A stretch of 64,000 bases of DNA, from positions 80,647,395 through 80,711,394 of the forward strand of contig CM077676.1 in NCBI GenBank assembly GCA_039707655.1, in the 5' to 3' direction. A model generated the notes under the pieces. The model did no database searches. It had not been told where the DNA came from and was given only the letters and a program-made list of their open reading frames with translations. This document shows, piece by piece, positions 1 through 11,927 of this stretch; position 1 is the stretch's first letter, and each line of letters starts with the position of its first letter. This DNA comes from Elymus sibiricus. Its lineage: Eukaryota; Streptophyta; Magnoliopsida; Poales; Poaceae. The position numbers were made by a program, and so were the translations under genes.

Positions 1-341
1 AGCCGAGCGGATCGGCTCGACCCCGCCCGCCATCTTCACTCCCCCAGCTGCCCTCCCTCACCTAATCTCCTCCACGTGGCGCCTTCTCCGAGTCATCGCC
101 ACACTGCCTAAGCCGCTGGGGCCCGCTGTCAGTCACCGGAGCAGCCTGCTGTCCGCCGCACCCGTACGGGAGCCGCCTCGCGAATAGGACGAACAGGCCC
201 GAATTCATCCATGAAAATGCCTCTGGAGAACTCATTTGACCTCCCCGATCGTGCACCGCATCTCGCCACCGTCCATAACCAACTCGGCGGCCGGAATTTA
301 CTCCGGCGTCAGCCGCAATCCACCGGCCTCCTCGGAATGCC

Positions 342-350
342 CATAAATAG
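342..350 (+). promoter_or_regulatory. TATA box of family A 5' LTR (weakened copy)
   Basis: Reads CATAAATAG, where the right LTR has TATAAATAG at 9162-9170. It stands just upstream of a pyrimidine-rich leader, as expected for an LTR promoter. Transcription would start about 30 bp downstream. Confidence 0.6.
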
Positions 351-1925
351 GGCCCCCCGAGCTCCATTCGCTTCATCCACCATCCACCCTGCCTCCCAAT
401 CGACTGCCTCACCACTCGCTCGACCTTGAGAGGGTCTTCTTCCTCCTCTCCGGTCACCGAGCCGCCGCCTCCCTCCCCGATCACCACGACGCCGATACTC
501 CATCTACACCCTCCAAACTTTGCCAGTAACCTCAAATCACACCCATACTTCGATTCCGCACTCCAATTTCACCACCCGAGCTTTCTCTGGCGAGTTCCGA
601 TCACACCCGAAACATCGTCCGCCGCCGTCGACCTCGCCGTCGTTCAAGTGCTCGCCGGCGACCACCACCACCACCCACCGACGCGGAGTTCCACCCTGAG
701 CACATCCCGATCATCGCCGCCTTATAAAACCCCGGCGATCGTCGCCGGCGATCGCCGCCGTCCTCTGTGCACGCGCGCGAGCGCTTTCAAATTTAAACCT
801 GACGGGTCGACCCCACCCGTCAGTGTTTTATTCTTTTCTGGTTAAAACAGAAAGCGTATTCTGTTGTTTACGCGTTCTGAGTTGGAAACCGTATTCGTGC
901 CCGAAGCGTTTTCTTTATAAACGCACAGGGACTGGAATTTTTGCAGAAAAACCCCTGAGTTTAAAAGTTGAATAACTTTTAAACTACCACTCTGATTGAG
1001 TTGAATCTTTTTTTGAAATTCTTATTTTTCTCTCTAGTTTTTTTTTAGTATTTATTTAAAAATATTTTGAGGCAAGTTTTGGTACTGTTCCCAAATTTTT
1101 AATTCGAGTTTGAATTTGAATTTTTTAGAAAAAGAAGAGGGGAACTTTGCCGGGAATTTTGAGTGTTCTCCTTCTGACTACTTTGGACAAGGCAAGCATT
1201 TTGAACTTGGGATATGGTGATTGCATTTGCATTTGCATTGCATGGTTGCATCGGTTGGAATTGCACCGTATGTGTAGTTTATCGCAAGTGCATGCATGCA
1301 TGGTCATATTATTTCTTGTGCATGACTTGCACTTCACTCAAGCATCTGACATGGGGAAAGGCTGTGAGCACTAGGAGTGCAGCTCCTGACTTGGACGTGC
1401 TGGTGAGAACGGTCCCGTTGTGACACGACGGTGTCACCGTGGCATGTGAGACATGCCAGACTTAATAATAACAACACCTCCTGAGTCGACCTAGATCGAG
1501 TCTTGTTCCGTCACACCTAGCTAAACACCGTGCTGCCACGGGTCTTCCCGCAAGGGAAGTATGGTTTAGTAAGTTGCTAACCCCTGTCTGTGTACACACC
1601 ACATAGAGGGCCATGATGAGGGTTTCCACGGCCATGGACTAAATCCCGTCATCAGGTCAGGGGGCATGGGTGTATCCGGCTGGGCCGAGAGGGGGGCACC
1701 CCTTGTAATCCGCGCGAATGTATAGTGATCCCATGCTAATCGAGATTGTAGTCTCCCCGACTTAGAGTTTTTCTTGAATGGTGCTTTGGGTGATTCCTGG
1801 CATCCGGAAAGTTAATCTGGTGTGTGCTAGTCAGGTGTGTTTTCATCCCAAAGGCCGTAGTGGGAATTAGTCAGTGCCACGGTGTTGACTAAAGAAATCT
1901 CATACACGTGGGTAAAGAGTACACC

Positions 1926-1953
1926 CTCTGCAGAGTTATACCTATTCGAATAG
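1926..1953 (+). promoter_or_regulatory. Twin palindromes in family A LTR
   Basis: CTCTGCAGAG (1926-1935) and CTATTCGAATAG (1942-1953) are both perfect palindromes separated by 6 nt. The right LTR has the same pair at 10743-10752 and 10759-10770. Related pairs occur at the matching place in LTRs of families B and C (see findings). Function unknown. Confidence 0.55.
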
Positions 1954-2224
1954 CCATGTCCGCGGTCAAGGACGTTAGCTGGGAAGGGTCAAGTGTCGGT
2001 CCGGTGTCGGTCTTCGGAGGAAATAATTAATTTGAGAATCAAATATTTTGCAGAATATTATTATTTCATCACTAATGCTGTCATGGATATTTTGTTATCA
2101 TGAATATTATGGTTGTGAATATTGTTGTTACTGTGCATATTATTGAGGACTAACCCGCTTCTCTTATTTTATTTTCCTGAGTGTCTCAGGGGCTGGCTAG
2201 ACTACCCCGGGCACCCAGTTTTAT

Positions 2225-2530
2225 TTTCAAGACCTCTCGTGGCGTCGCTTGAGTTCATGGGTGGTCTGTCTCGCCCGATACTCTTTTAGACACCCGTTTG
2301 GCATTTCTTTTCAAGACCTCTCGTGGCGTCGCTTGAGTTTTTGGATGGTCCTGTCTCGTCCGATTCTCTTTTAGACACCCGTTTGGCATTTCTTTTCAAG
2401 TCCTACCGTGGCGTCACTTTTTGACACCCGACTGGCATTTCTTTTCAAGACCTCTCGTGGCGTCGCTTGAGTTCATGGGCGGTCTGTCTCGCCCGATACT
2501 CTTTTAGACACCCGTTTGGCATTTCTTTTA
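2225..2530 (+). repeat. Short tandem repeat (unit ~83 bp, 4 copies, one shortened)
   Basis: Units begin TTTTCAAGACCTCTCGTGG and end GACACCCGTTTGGCATTTC. Copies 1, 2 and 4 are full length and the third lacks the middle. The right LTR carries the same array at 11041-11346, so the expansion predates this insertion. Confidence 0.85.
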
Positions 2531-2855
2531 ACTTTCTTGGTTTGTCACTAACAATTAATTTTTCTGCACATCCTAATATTTATCATGCCATGTTTTAAAT
2601 TTCAGTCAGCATGAGCATATCATTTAACCCGTCATGAGCATATGCATTCGGTATATCTTTTGTTCATAATGTTTGCGAGTACATTCAAACGTACTCACTG
2701 GCTTGTCCCTGGCTATTTCATTGGCCAGACTTGGAGGAGGACGAGCTTGTCGAAGGAGATTGCGCTAGCGAGCCCGACGCTTAGAGGAATCCCAGTCAGT
2801 CAACCTGTGATCTTGGAGTCTGCCACATGTATCATCCGCTGTGTCTCCGCTACAC

Positions 2856-2902
2856 CAATAAAATAGCCAAGCCTCACACTGACGCTTGACTCTATTTTAT
2901 TG
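2856..2902 (+). terminator. Poly(A) signal within a hairpin, family A LTR
   Basis: CAATAAAATAG (2856-2866) is the exact reverse complement of CTATTTTATTG (2892-2902). Just inside are CAAGC and GCTTG, giving roughly 16 paired bases. The AATAAA signal lies in the 5' arm. The right LTR repeats this at 11673-11719. Use as the element's polyadenylation site is inferred from its place near the LTR end. Confidence 0.5.
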
Positions 2903-3115
2903 TATCAGTGTTGTCTACCACCACACCACTGTGTTATTCCACCACCGTAGTATATTGGCAAGCTTGTAATAATTGTTGAGCACTCTGGCTCAACCCCTGT
3001 GTAATATTATATTTGTACTGGTTATCTATATCAAGGAAGTCTACCAGTTGTTCTTGGGGCTGGTATGACTTGAGGCTCTTCTGAGATTTATCCCAGAAAT
3101 GGGCCTGACAAACCT

Positions 3116-3128
3116 TGGTATCAGAGCC
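3116..3128 (+). other. Primer-binding site, initiator tRNA-Met type
   Basis: TGGTATCAGAGCC five bases after the LTR terminus CA; this is the standard tRNA-Met-complementary start of minus-strand synthesis in plant Ty3/Ty1 elements. Confidence 0.9.
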
Positions 3129-3395
3129 AGGCTGACTGTAGGAAACCCCTAGGCACGGACGCTAGTAATAGAGCCGGTATTAACATTTTTTAGCTTGCAT
3201 CTCATGCATTTATAATTAAATCTTGCAAAATTAATCTTGCTTGTATAATTAAGGCTACATGTGTGTTATAGCCCGCCTCGTCCATGCACTTACATTTTTG
3301 GGAGGGAAATTATTTTCAGACTCTTAAAAAATTTATTTCCTTCCTTTGTATATTTTCTTTTCTCATCGGTGTTACACAAATACCCCAGAAAGAAA

Positions 3396-6300
3396 ATGCA
3401 TCGTCCCTGGACCCGTTCTATGCCCAGTCCGCCAGAGGAAAACTTTGGATAGATGGGAAATAATTTCACACAGGGACAGACAAGTCAACAGAGCAACGAC
3501 TCAGCGTTTTCACAAGTATGCCGTTTGTACGAGTAAAGTCAGCAATAGCACCAAGAAATGATGCAGCACTTAATAAATATGGGAAATCACCAAGGACAGC
3601 ATCAACACCGGTTAAAATTATCTGAGCTCCAGAGGACCAATCCAACGGTCTTTTCACACACAGACAAACCTCTGGAGGCAGATGATTGGCTGCGTGATAT
3701 GGAAAGGAAATTGAACATCGCTCAGTTTACGGACCAGGAAAAGGTGCTATATGCTCCGCACTATTTTTCTGGTACAGCAGCATCCTGGTGGGAGAATATA
3801 TGTCACACTCATGGAGCAGATATGACATGGGAACAGTTCAAGGAATATTTCCGGGGAGCACATATCCCCAACAGTATTATGAAAATGAAGAAAAGGGAGT
3901 TTGAGGATCTCAAGCAACGAGGTACCACGGTAACTCAGTAGCTGGACCAGTTTACTCAGTTATCTCGGTACGCAAATGTTGAGTACATGACAGAAGACAA
4001 AAAGATGGAGAAATTTCTTGATGGACTCGTTCCATCTCTCAAGTGCCAACTGGTGGTCCACACCTTTCCAGATTTCAAGACACTGGTAGACAAGGCAATT
4101 ATTCTGGAGAATGAGCACCGCAACATAAATGAAATACGCAAACGCCGTATGACCCAGTCAGTACAGGTTCGCAGCAATAGGCCCCGGAATGAATTTCAGA
4201 GGCCTGTGGCACCCCAACCACCAATTCCAACACCACGACCAACAATTCCAACACCACGACCGCAACAGAGTCGCAGCACTTTCAACAACAGGACCAAGGA
4301 CACAACATACCGTCCTGGCATTACCTGTTATGCCTGTGGAGAAGAAGGGCATTTTGCCCGGCAATGCCCAAAACAAGGGAACAATAATGTTCCGAAGCCC
4401 AACAACAATGGCCGCAATGTTAATGCAGCCCTACGACACAGCAACCCCAACAACAACCAAAGGAAGGAACAGGTGAATCACGTGACCTTTGAGGAAGCGC
4501 GAAACGCACCGGACATCGTGTTTGGTACGTTCCCTGTCAACACAATTAATGCTACAGTTTTGTTTGATTCCGGAGCTTCCCATTCATGCATTTCCAAAAG
4601 ATTTGCTTCGGAGAATCAGTTTTCTTTTTCGCCTTTGCAAAGTTCAATGGTTATTCAGTCCCCGGGATCGAGGCAAAGCACTCAATGGTACAGCAAGGAT
4701 GTGAATATTGAAATCAAAGGAATGAAGTTTCTAGCCAATCTCATTGTGCTGGGAGCAGTCGATCTAGATGTTATTTTGGGAATGGACTGGTTGACCACAA
4801 ATAAAGGTTTCATAGACTGTTACAACCGTACAGTGACTCTCATTAATTGTCAAGGGAAGACAATAAAATTTGGCACAAGGAAGATTCCTGCTTCACAGGG
4901 AAAATTAAATCAAGTGGATATGACAGAATTGAGCAAGGTTCCTGTGGTGTGCGAATACCCCGACGTATTTCCTGAAGAGTTACCAGGCATGCCACCTGAT
5001 CGGGAAATTGAGTTTATTATTGAGCTAGCGCTGGGAACGACACCCATATATAAGAAGCCTTATCGTATGGCTCCGACAGAATTGGCTAAGCTAAAGAAAC
5101 AAATTAAGGAATTAATGGAAAAAGGTTATGTTCGACCCAGCTCATCACCATGGGGATCGCCGGTTTTATTTGCGAAGAAAAAGGATGGTACCCTGAGGTT
5201 ATGTATTGATTACAGAGCACTCAATATGGCTACCATCAAAAATAAATATCCACTACCAAGAATCAACGACCTGTTCGAGCAGCTGGCAGAGGCCAAAGTA
5301 TTCTCAAAAATAGACTTGAGGCCAGGCTATCATCAATTAAGAATCCGACCGTCAGACATACCCAAATCTTCCTTTACCACCAGATATGGATTATATGAAT
5401 TTACAGTGATGCCTTTCGGTCTGACCAACGCTCCTGCTTATTTTGTGCATCTCATGAACAAAGTTTTCATGAAATACTTGGACAAGTTCGTGGTTGTATT
5501 TATTGATGACATACTTATTTACTCCAAGACACCAGAGGAACATGAGCAACATCTTCGGATAGTTCTGGAAGAATTAAGGAAAAATCAACTGTATGCCAAA
5601 TTCAGTAAGTGTGAATTTTTGTTACGAAAAGTTGGTTTTCTGGGACATGTTCTGACATAGGATGGGATAGCAGTGGATCCAAGCAAAGTGAAAGATGTCT
5701 TAGGATGGAAGCAACCCACCAACGTGACTGAGGTCAGAAGTTTTCTTGGTTTGGCTGGCTACTACCGACGATTTATTGAAGGATTGTCCACCATAGCCAA
5801 ACCCATGACTCAGTTGCTCAAGAAAGATAAGAAGTTTGAATGGACTGAAGCTTGCGAGAAAAGTTTCCAAGAATTAAAGAAAAGGTTGACCACGGCACCT
5901 GTTCTGATCGTGCCAGACGTGCACAAAATTTTTGAAATATATTGTGACGCGTCCAGGAAGGGCCTTGGATGTGTACTAATGCAAGAAGGAAGAGTCATAG
6001 CATATGCCTCAAGACAGCTATGACGACACGAGGAAAATTATCCTACTCATGATTTGGAGCTAGCAGCAGTAATACATGCACTCAAGGAATGGCGACATTT
6101 TCTTCTTGGTACCCGATGCGAGATATACACAGACCACAAAAGTCTAAAGTATATCTTCACACAGCCAGAATTAAACTTGAGACAGCGTCGTTGGCTTGAG
6201 TTAATTAAGGATTATGATGTGGGAATTCATTACCACCCGGGTAAGGCAAATGTTGTGGCAGATGCTCTGAGCAGAAATCCATGCGCCGACAATGACAGTG

Positions 6301-7857
6301 TGCTATTCTCACGGCACGAATTCAACCAGGAATTTGCCAAGCTTAATATGATTCTAGTCACGGAAGGAACCATTGCCCAGTTAGAAATAAAATCAACATT
6401 GGAGGATCAGATCAAAGAAGCTCAGAAAGGACACCCCAGCATCGAAGGAATTAAAAAGAAGGTAAATTTAGGCAAGGCATCTGAATTTACCATTGATAGT
6501 CAGGGAATCCTATGGTACGGAAAAAGGTTATGCGTACCCAACAAGGAAGAGCTAAAGCAACAAATTTTGGCAGAAGCCCACACAACTCCGTACTCCATTC
6601 ACCCAGGAGGAACAAAAATGTACAAGGATTTATAGGAAATTTTTTGGTGGCACGGGATGAAAAGAGATATCGCCGTATATGTCGCACGGTGTGACTCCTG
6701 TCAGCGTGTAAAGGCAGAACACCAGAGGCCAGCAGGATTATTACAGCCACTCAGAGTACCTGAATGGAAATGGGATGTGATAGGAATGGACTTTATTGTT
6801 GGGTTACCAAGGTCACGACATGGAAATGATGCTATCTGGGTTATCACAGATTTATTAACCAAAGTGGCACATTTCATTCCGGTAAAAACCACATACTCAA
6901 CACAGAGGCTTGCAAGGTTATACCTCTCCCGAATTGTTTGCTTACACGGAGTACCCAAGACCATAGTCTCGGACAGAGGCACCCAGTTTGTCTCTAGGTT
7001 CTGGGATCACCTGCAGCAGGCCTTAGGGACTCAACTAGTTTTTAGCACAGCATATCACCCACAGACCGGTGGACAGACAGAACGGGTAAATCAATTATTG
7101 GAGGACATGCTGAGAGCATGTGTGCTTACTTACGGAGTCAGCTGGGAAGATAGTTTGCCGTATGCAGAATTTTCATACAACAACAGTTATCAAGCCAGTT
7201 TAAAAATGTCACCCTTCGAAGCCCTGTACGGACGAAGATGCCGTACCCCATTCAATTGGTCCGAGACCGGTGATAGCCGAATCTTTGGCCCGGAAATTCT
7301 CAGAGGCAGAAACAAAAGTGAAAATTATTCAAGACAGACTGAGAGCTGCTCAGAGTCGTCAGAAGACTTACTACTACCAAAAACACCGCCAGATCAGTTT
7401 TGAACCCGATGAATTTGTATACCTCAGAGTATCCCCAATGAGGGGGCTACAGAGATTTAAAGTTAAGGGAAAATTGGCACCAAGGTTTATTGGACCGTTC
7501 AGGATAATTGCAAGGAGAGGCAAGGTTGCCTATCAACTGGAGCTACCAGCAGAACTATCAGATGTTCATGATGTGTTTCATATTTCACAGCTAAGGAGAT
7601 GTGCCAGCAACCCAGAAAAACAAGTCCAACATCAAGACCTAGATATCCAACCAGACCTCACATATAGAGAACGACCTATAAATTTTTTGGAGGAGTCTGA
7701 ACGGAGAACACGGCAGAATGTGATAAAAATTTACTAATTTCAGTGGAGTAATCACACTGAGGAAGAAGCAACATGGGAAAGAGAAGATCATCTGAGGACT
7801 GAATATCCGTACATGTTTGAGAGACAGCTGAAATCTCGGGGACGAGATTTTTCTTAA
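3396..7857 (+). pseudogene. gag-pol polyprotein of family A (decayed), with chromodomain
   Basis: One reading frame can be followed from a likely Met at 3396 (about 270 bp after the primer site) to a stop at 7855-7857. Stops interrupt it at 3450, 3534, 3546, 3939, 5658, 6021, 6633 and 7735. A shift near 7290-7305, consistent with loss of 2 nt in a GA run, moves it one frame. In order: Gag with a WW-containing core, zinc knuckle [14 protein letters not shown], protease DSGAS, reverse transcriptase with FIDD, RNase H (CDAS, TDHKS), integrase with a CDSC zinc half, MDF and SDRGTQF motifs, and a chromodomain tail (EEATWERE). The stop at 6021 looks like a CGA-to-TGA change, typical of methylated repeats. 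Gag before 3558 is less certain because three of the stops fall there. It cannot give a full product. Confidence 0.92.
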
Positions 7858-7867
7858 GGGGGGTAGG
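7856..7867 (+). other. Polypurine tract of family A
   Basis: AAGGGGGGTAGG immediately after the gag-pol stop and just before the right LTR start (TGTAACACCCC at 7871); primes plus-strand synthesis. Confidence 0.85.
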
Positions 7868-7870
7868 TGT

Positions 7871-10800
7871 TGTAACACCCCAAAATTTTCTCTCAGGATT
7901 TTTTTAAAATCTTTTTATTAAAATAAAATGCTTTGAATTATTTTGGCCCTATTTTCTTTTTCTCTTTCTTCTGTTCTAAAATTCATTTTTAATTTTAATT
8001 GAGGTTTCAAATTTTTGCATGTTTCTGTTTTGAAGGTTTAAAGATTTGGTAATTATTTTTGAGAGATCAAAAATGTTTTTCTCTTTAGGAAAAATTTCTG
8101 GAATATTAAAACAATTCCATGAAATAGCCTTTTCACTTCTTTCTAGCCCCTCTAAATTCTTCCTATAAATTTTCTGCCACTCCTAAATTATCCCTCAAGA
8201 CACTCACACCTTCTAGGACAGTATCCAACTTCCTTCCACCTTACAAAAATATTTTTCTCATATTTTATAAATTCAAAAGTTGGAATTTATATTATTCATA
8301 GTTTCTTGGAATTTCAAAGGAACTATATTTTCTACAATTCTTCTGCCTCCACCAAAATTTCCCCAATAACTAGACAATACCCAAAACCCATTTCACAAAA
8401 AACATTGGGTTCCACAATTCAAAAATTTCAAATTTCATTCAGTTCAATTTTGGACCAGAAACAATCTCTCTGATACAAACCTATTTTTAATTGCTCCAAA
8501 AATTCTGAAACTTTGCCAAGTCCTGTTTTTTGCATCAATACATCACCACACAAATTCCCTAAAAATCCTAAAATCCCTAACACCCTCTGGTATTTGATCA
8601 CACAGGTGGTGTGCGTACTGTTCATCACTGAATAAAATTCAGTTAACTGAACCTAGTTCAGTGACAGAGGCGATCGACGCCATGCTCCTCACTCCACCAC
8701 CTCTCCTTCTCATCCACGCCTCTCTCAGTCATCATTGAGCCGCCGTAACTTTCCCTGGTCAGTAACTCCACCGACGAAACAGTGCTGGCTGGTGCAGCTA
8801 CCTCCGACCTCATCCGCGGCGGCCGAGCGGATCAGCTCGACCCCGCCCGCCATCTTCACTCCCCCAGCTGCCCTCCCTCACCTAATCTCCGCCACGCGGC
8901 GCCTTCTCCGAGTCATCGCCGCACTGCCTAAGCCGCTGGGACCCGCTGTCAGTCACCGGACCAGCCCGCCGTCCGCCGCACCCGTACGGGAGCCGACTCG
9001 CGGATAGGACGAACAGGCCCGAATTCATCCATGAAAATGCCTCTGGAGAACTCATTTGACCTCCCCGATCGTGCACCGCATCTCGCCACCGTCCATAACC
9101 AACTCGGCGGCCGGAATTTACTCCGGCGTCAGCCGCAAGCCACCGGCCTCCTCGGAATGCCTATAAATAGGACCCCCGAGCTCCATTCGCTTCATCCACC
9201 ATCCACCCTGCCTCCCAATCGACTGCCTCACCACTCGCTCGACCCCGAGGGGGTCTTCTTCCTCCTCTCCAGTCATCGAGCCACCGCCTCCCTCCCTGAT
9301 CACCAAAACGCCGATACTACATCTACACCCTCCAAACTTTGCCAGTAACCTCAAATCACACCCATACTTCGATTCCGCGCTCCAATTTCACCACCCGAGC
9401 TCTCTCCAGCGAGTTCCGATCACACCCGAAACATCGTCTGCCACCGTCGACCTCACCGCCGTTCAAGTGCTCGCCGGCGACCACCACCACCACCCACCGA
9501 CGCGGAGTTCCACCCTGAGCACATCCCGATCATCGCCGCCTTCCAAAATCCCGGTGATCGTCGCCGGCGATCGCCGCCGTCCTCTGTGCACGCGCGCGAG
9601 CGCTTTCAAATTTAAACCTGACAGGTGGACCCCACCCGTAAGCGTTTTATTCTTTTCCGATTAAAACAGAAAGCGTATTCTGTTGTTTACGCGTTCTGAG
9701 TTGGAAAGCGTATTCGTGCCCGAAGCGTTTTCTTTATAAACGCACAGGGACTGGAATTTTTGCAGAAAAACCCCTGAGTTTAAAAGTTGAATAACTTTTA
9801 AACTACAACTCTGATTGAGTTGAATCTTTTTTTGAAATTCTTATTTTTCTCTCTAGTTTTTTAAGTATTTATTTAAAAATATTTTGAGACAAGTTTTGGT
9901 ACTGTTGCCAAATTTTTAATTGGAGTTTGAATTTGAATTTTTCAGAAAAAGAAGAGGGGAACTTTGCCGGGAATTTTGAGTGTTCTCCTTCTGACTACTT
10001 TGGACAAGGCAAGCATTTTGAACTTGGGATATGGTGATTGCATTTGCATTTGCATGGCATGGTTGCATCGGTTGGAATTGCACCGTATGTGTAGTTTATC
10101 GCAAGTGCATGCATGCGTGGTCATATTATTTCTTGTGCATGACTTGCACTTCACTCAAGCATCTGACATGGGGAAAGGCTGTGAGCACTAGGAGTGTAGC
10201 TCCTGACTTGGACGTGCTGGTGAGCACGTTCCCGTTGTGACACGACGGTGTCACCGTGGCATGTGAGACATGCCAGACATAATAATAACAACACCTCCTG
10301 AGTCGACCTAGATCGAGTCTTTTTCCGTCACACCTAGCTAAACACCGTGCTGCCACGGGTCTTCCCGCAAGGGAAGTATGGTTTAGTAAGTTGCTAACTC
10401 CTGTCTGTGTACACACCACATAGAGGGCCATGATGAGGGTTTCCACGGCCATGGACTAAATCCCGTCATCAGGTCAGGGGGCATGGGTGTATCCGGCTGG
10501 GCCGAGAGGGGGGCACCCCTTGTAATCTGCGCGTATGAATAGTGATCCCATGCTAATCGAGATTGTAGTCTCCCCGACTTAGAGTTTTTCTTGAACGGTG
10601 CTTTGGGTGATTCCTGGCATCCGGAAAGTTAATCTGGTGTGTGCTAGTCAGGTGTGTTTTCAACCCAAAGGCCATAGTGGGAATTAGTCAGTGCCACGGT
10701 GTTGACTAAAGAAATCTCATACACGTGGGTAAAGAGTACACCCTCTGCAGAGTTATACCTATTCGAATAGCCGTGTCCGCGGTCAAGGACGTTAGCTGGG

Positions 10801-11927
10801 AAGGGTCAAGTGTCGGTCCGGTGTCGGTCTTCGGAGGAAATAATTAATTTGAGCATCAAATATTTTGCAGAATATTATTATTTCATCACTAACGCTGTCA
10901 TGGATATTTTGTTATCATGAGTATTATGGTTGTGAATATTGTTGTTACTGTGCATATTATTGAGGACTAACCCGCTTCTCTTATTTTATTTTCCTGAGTG
11001 TCTCAGGGGCTGGCTAGACTACCCCGGGCACCCAGTTTTATTTTCAAGACCTCTCGTGGCGTCGCTTGAGTTCGTGGGCAGTCTGTCTCGCCCGATACTC
11101 TTTTAGACACCCGTTTGGCATTTCTTTTCAAGACCTCTCATGGCGTCGCTTGAGTTTTCAGATGGTCCTGTCTCGTCCGATTCTCTTTTAGACATCCGTT
11201 AGGCATTTCTTTTCAAGTCCTACCGTGGCGTCACTTTTTGACACCCGACTGGCATTTCTTTTCAAGACCTCTCGTGGCGTCGCTTGAGTTCATGGGCGGT
11301 CTGTCTCGCCCGATACTCTTTTAGACACCCGTTTGGCATTTCTTTTAACTTTCTTGGTTTGTCACTAACAATTAATTTTTCTGCACATGCTAATATTTAT
11401 CATGCCATGTTTTAAATTTCAGTCAGCATGAGCATATCATTTAACCCATCATGAGCATATGCATTCGGTATATCTTTTGTTCATAATGTTTGCGAGTACA
11501 TTCAAACATACTCACTGGCTTGTCCCTGGCTATTTCATTGGCCAGACTTGGAGGAGGATGAGTTTGTCGAAGGAGATTGCGCTAGCGAGCCCGACTCTTC
11601 GAGGAATCCCAGTGAGTCAACCTGTGATCTTGGAGTCTGCCACATGTATCATCCGCTGTGTTTCCGCTACACCAATAAAATAGCCAAGCCTCACACTGAC
11701 GCTTGACTCTATTTTATTGTATCAGTGTTGTCTACCACCACAGCACTGTGTTATTCCACCACCGTAGTATATTGGCAAGCTTGTAATAATTGTTGAGCAC
11801 TCTGGCTCAACCCCTGTGTAATATTATATTTGTACTGGTTATCTATATCAAGGAAGTCTACCAGTTGTTCTTGGGGCTGGTATGACTTGAGGCTCTTCTG
11901 AGATTTATCCCAGAAATGGGCCTAACA
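7871..11927 (+). repeat. 3' LTR of family A, complete (4,057 bp)
   Basis: Begins TGTAACACCCC after the polypurine tract and ends CCTAACA. The same TGTAACACCC start is seen in the solo LTR at 35696 and, on the minus strand, in family C, which supports this boundary over TGTTG at 7868. The first ~950 bp, absent from the left copy, are AT-rich. It contains the TATA box, the tandem repeat, the twin palindromes and the poly(A) hairpin described for the left LTR. Confidence 0.9.
9162..9170 (+). promoter_or_regulatory. TATA box of family A 3' LTR (intact)
   Basis: TATAAATAG followed by a pyrimidine-rich leader; the left LTR has one base changed at the first position. The intact copy sits in the 3' LTR, so it would drive transcription outward, toward 11928. 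Confidence 0.65.

Larger units (their letters stand above)
1..3110 (+). repeat. 5' LTR of family A (first ~950 bp missing)
   Basis: Collinear with 8821-11927 and ending CCTGACA directly before the primer-binding site. The first 120 aligned bases differ from the right LTR at 5 positions. In order it holds a TATA box, a GC-rich pyrimidine-heavy leader (about 350-850), an AT-rich stretch, a series of small hairpins and palindromes, a short tandem repeat and a likely poly(A) signal. The ORFs crossing it are open only because of GC content and show no recognisable protein. Confidence 0.92.
1..11927 (+). mobile_element. Tekay/Del-type Ty3-gypsy chromovirus (family A), 5' end outside window
   Basis: Two direct copies of a long LTR (1-3110, incomplete, and 7871-11927) flank a primer-binding site, a decayed gag-pol with a C-terminal chromodomain, and a polypurine tract. 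Base 1 aligns with base 8821 of the right LTR, so about 950 bp of the left LTR lie before the window. The long LTRs, the chromodomain and the Gag type point to the Tekay/Del chromovirus lineage. The target duplication cannot be checked because the left end is missing; the right flank begins ATTAT. Confidence 0.93.

Noticed and set aside
62..845. Overlapping ORFs on both strands in the GC-rich leader of the family A LTR
   Set aside because: Proline/serine/arginine-rich translations on both strands, frames not conserved between the two LTR copies, no recognisable domain. GC bias explains them.
2225..2530. Short regular repeats resembling a CRISPR array
   Set aside because: Units are joined directly without unique spacers, vary in length, and lie inside a plant LTR.
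7868..7871. Start of the family A 3' LTR at TGTTG (7868)
   Set aside because: TGTAACACCC at 7871 agrees with the solo LTR (verified by its duplication) and with family C, so 7871 is preferred.
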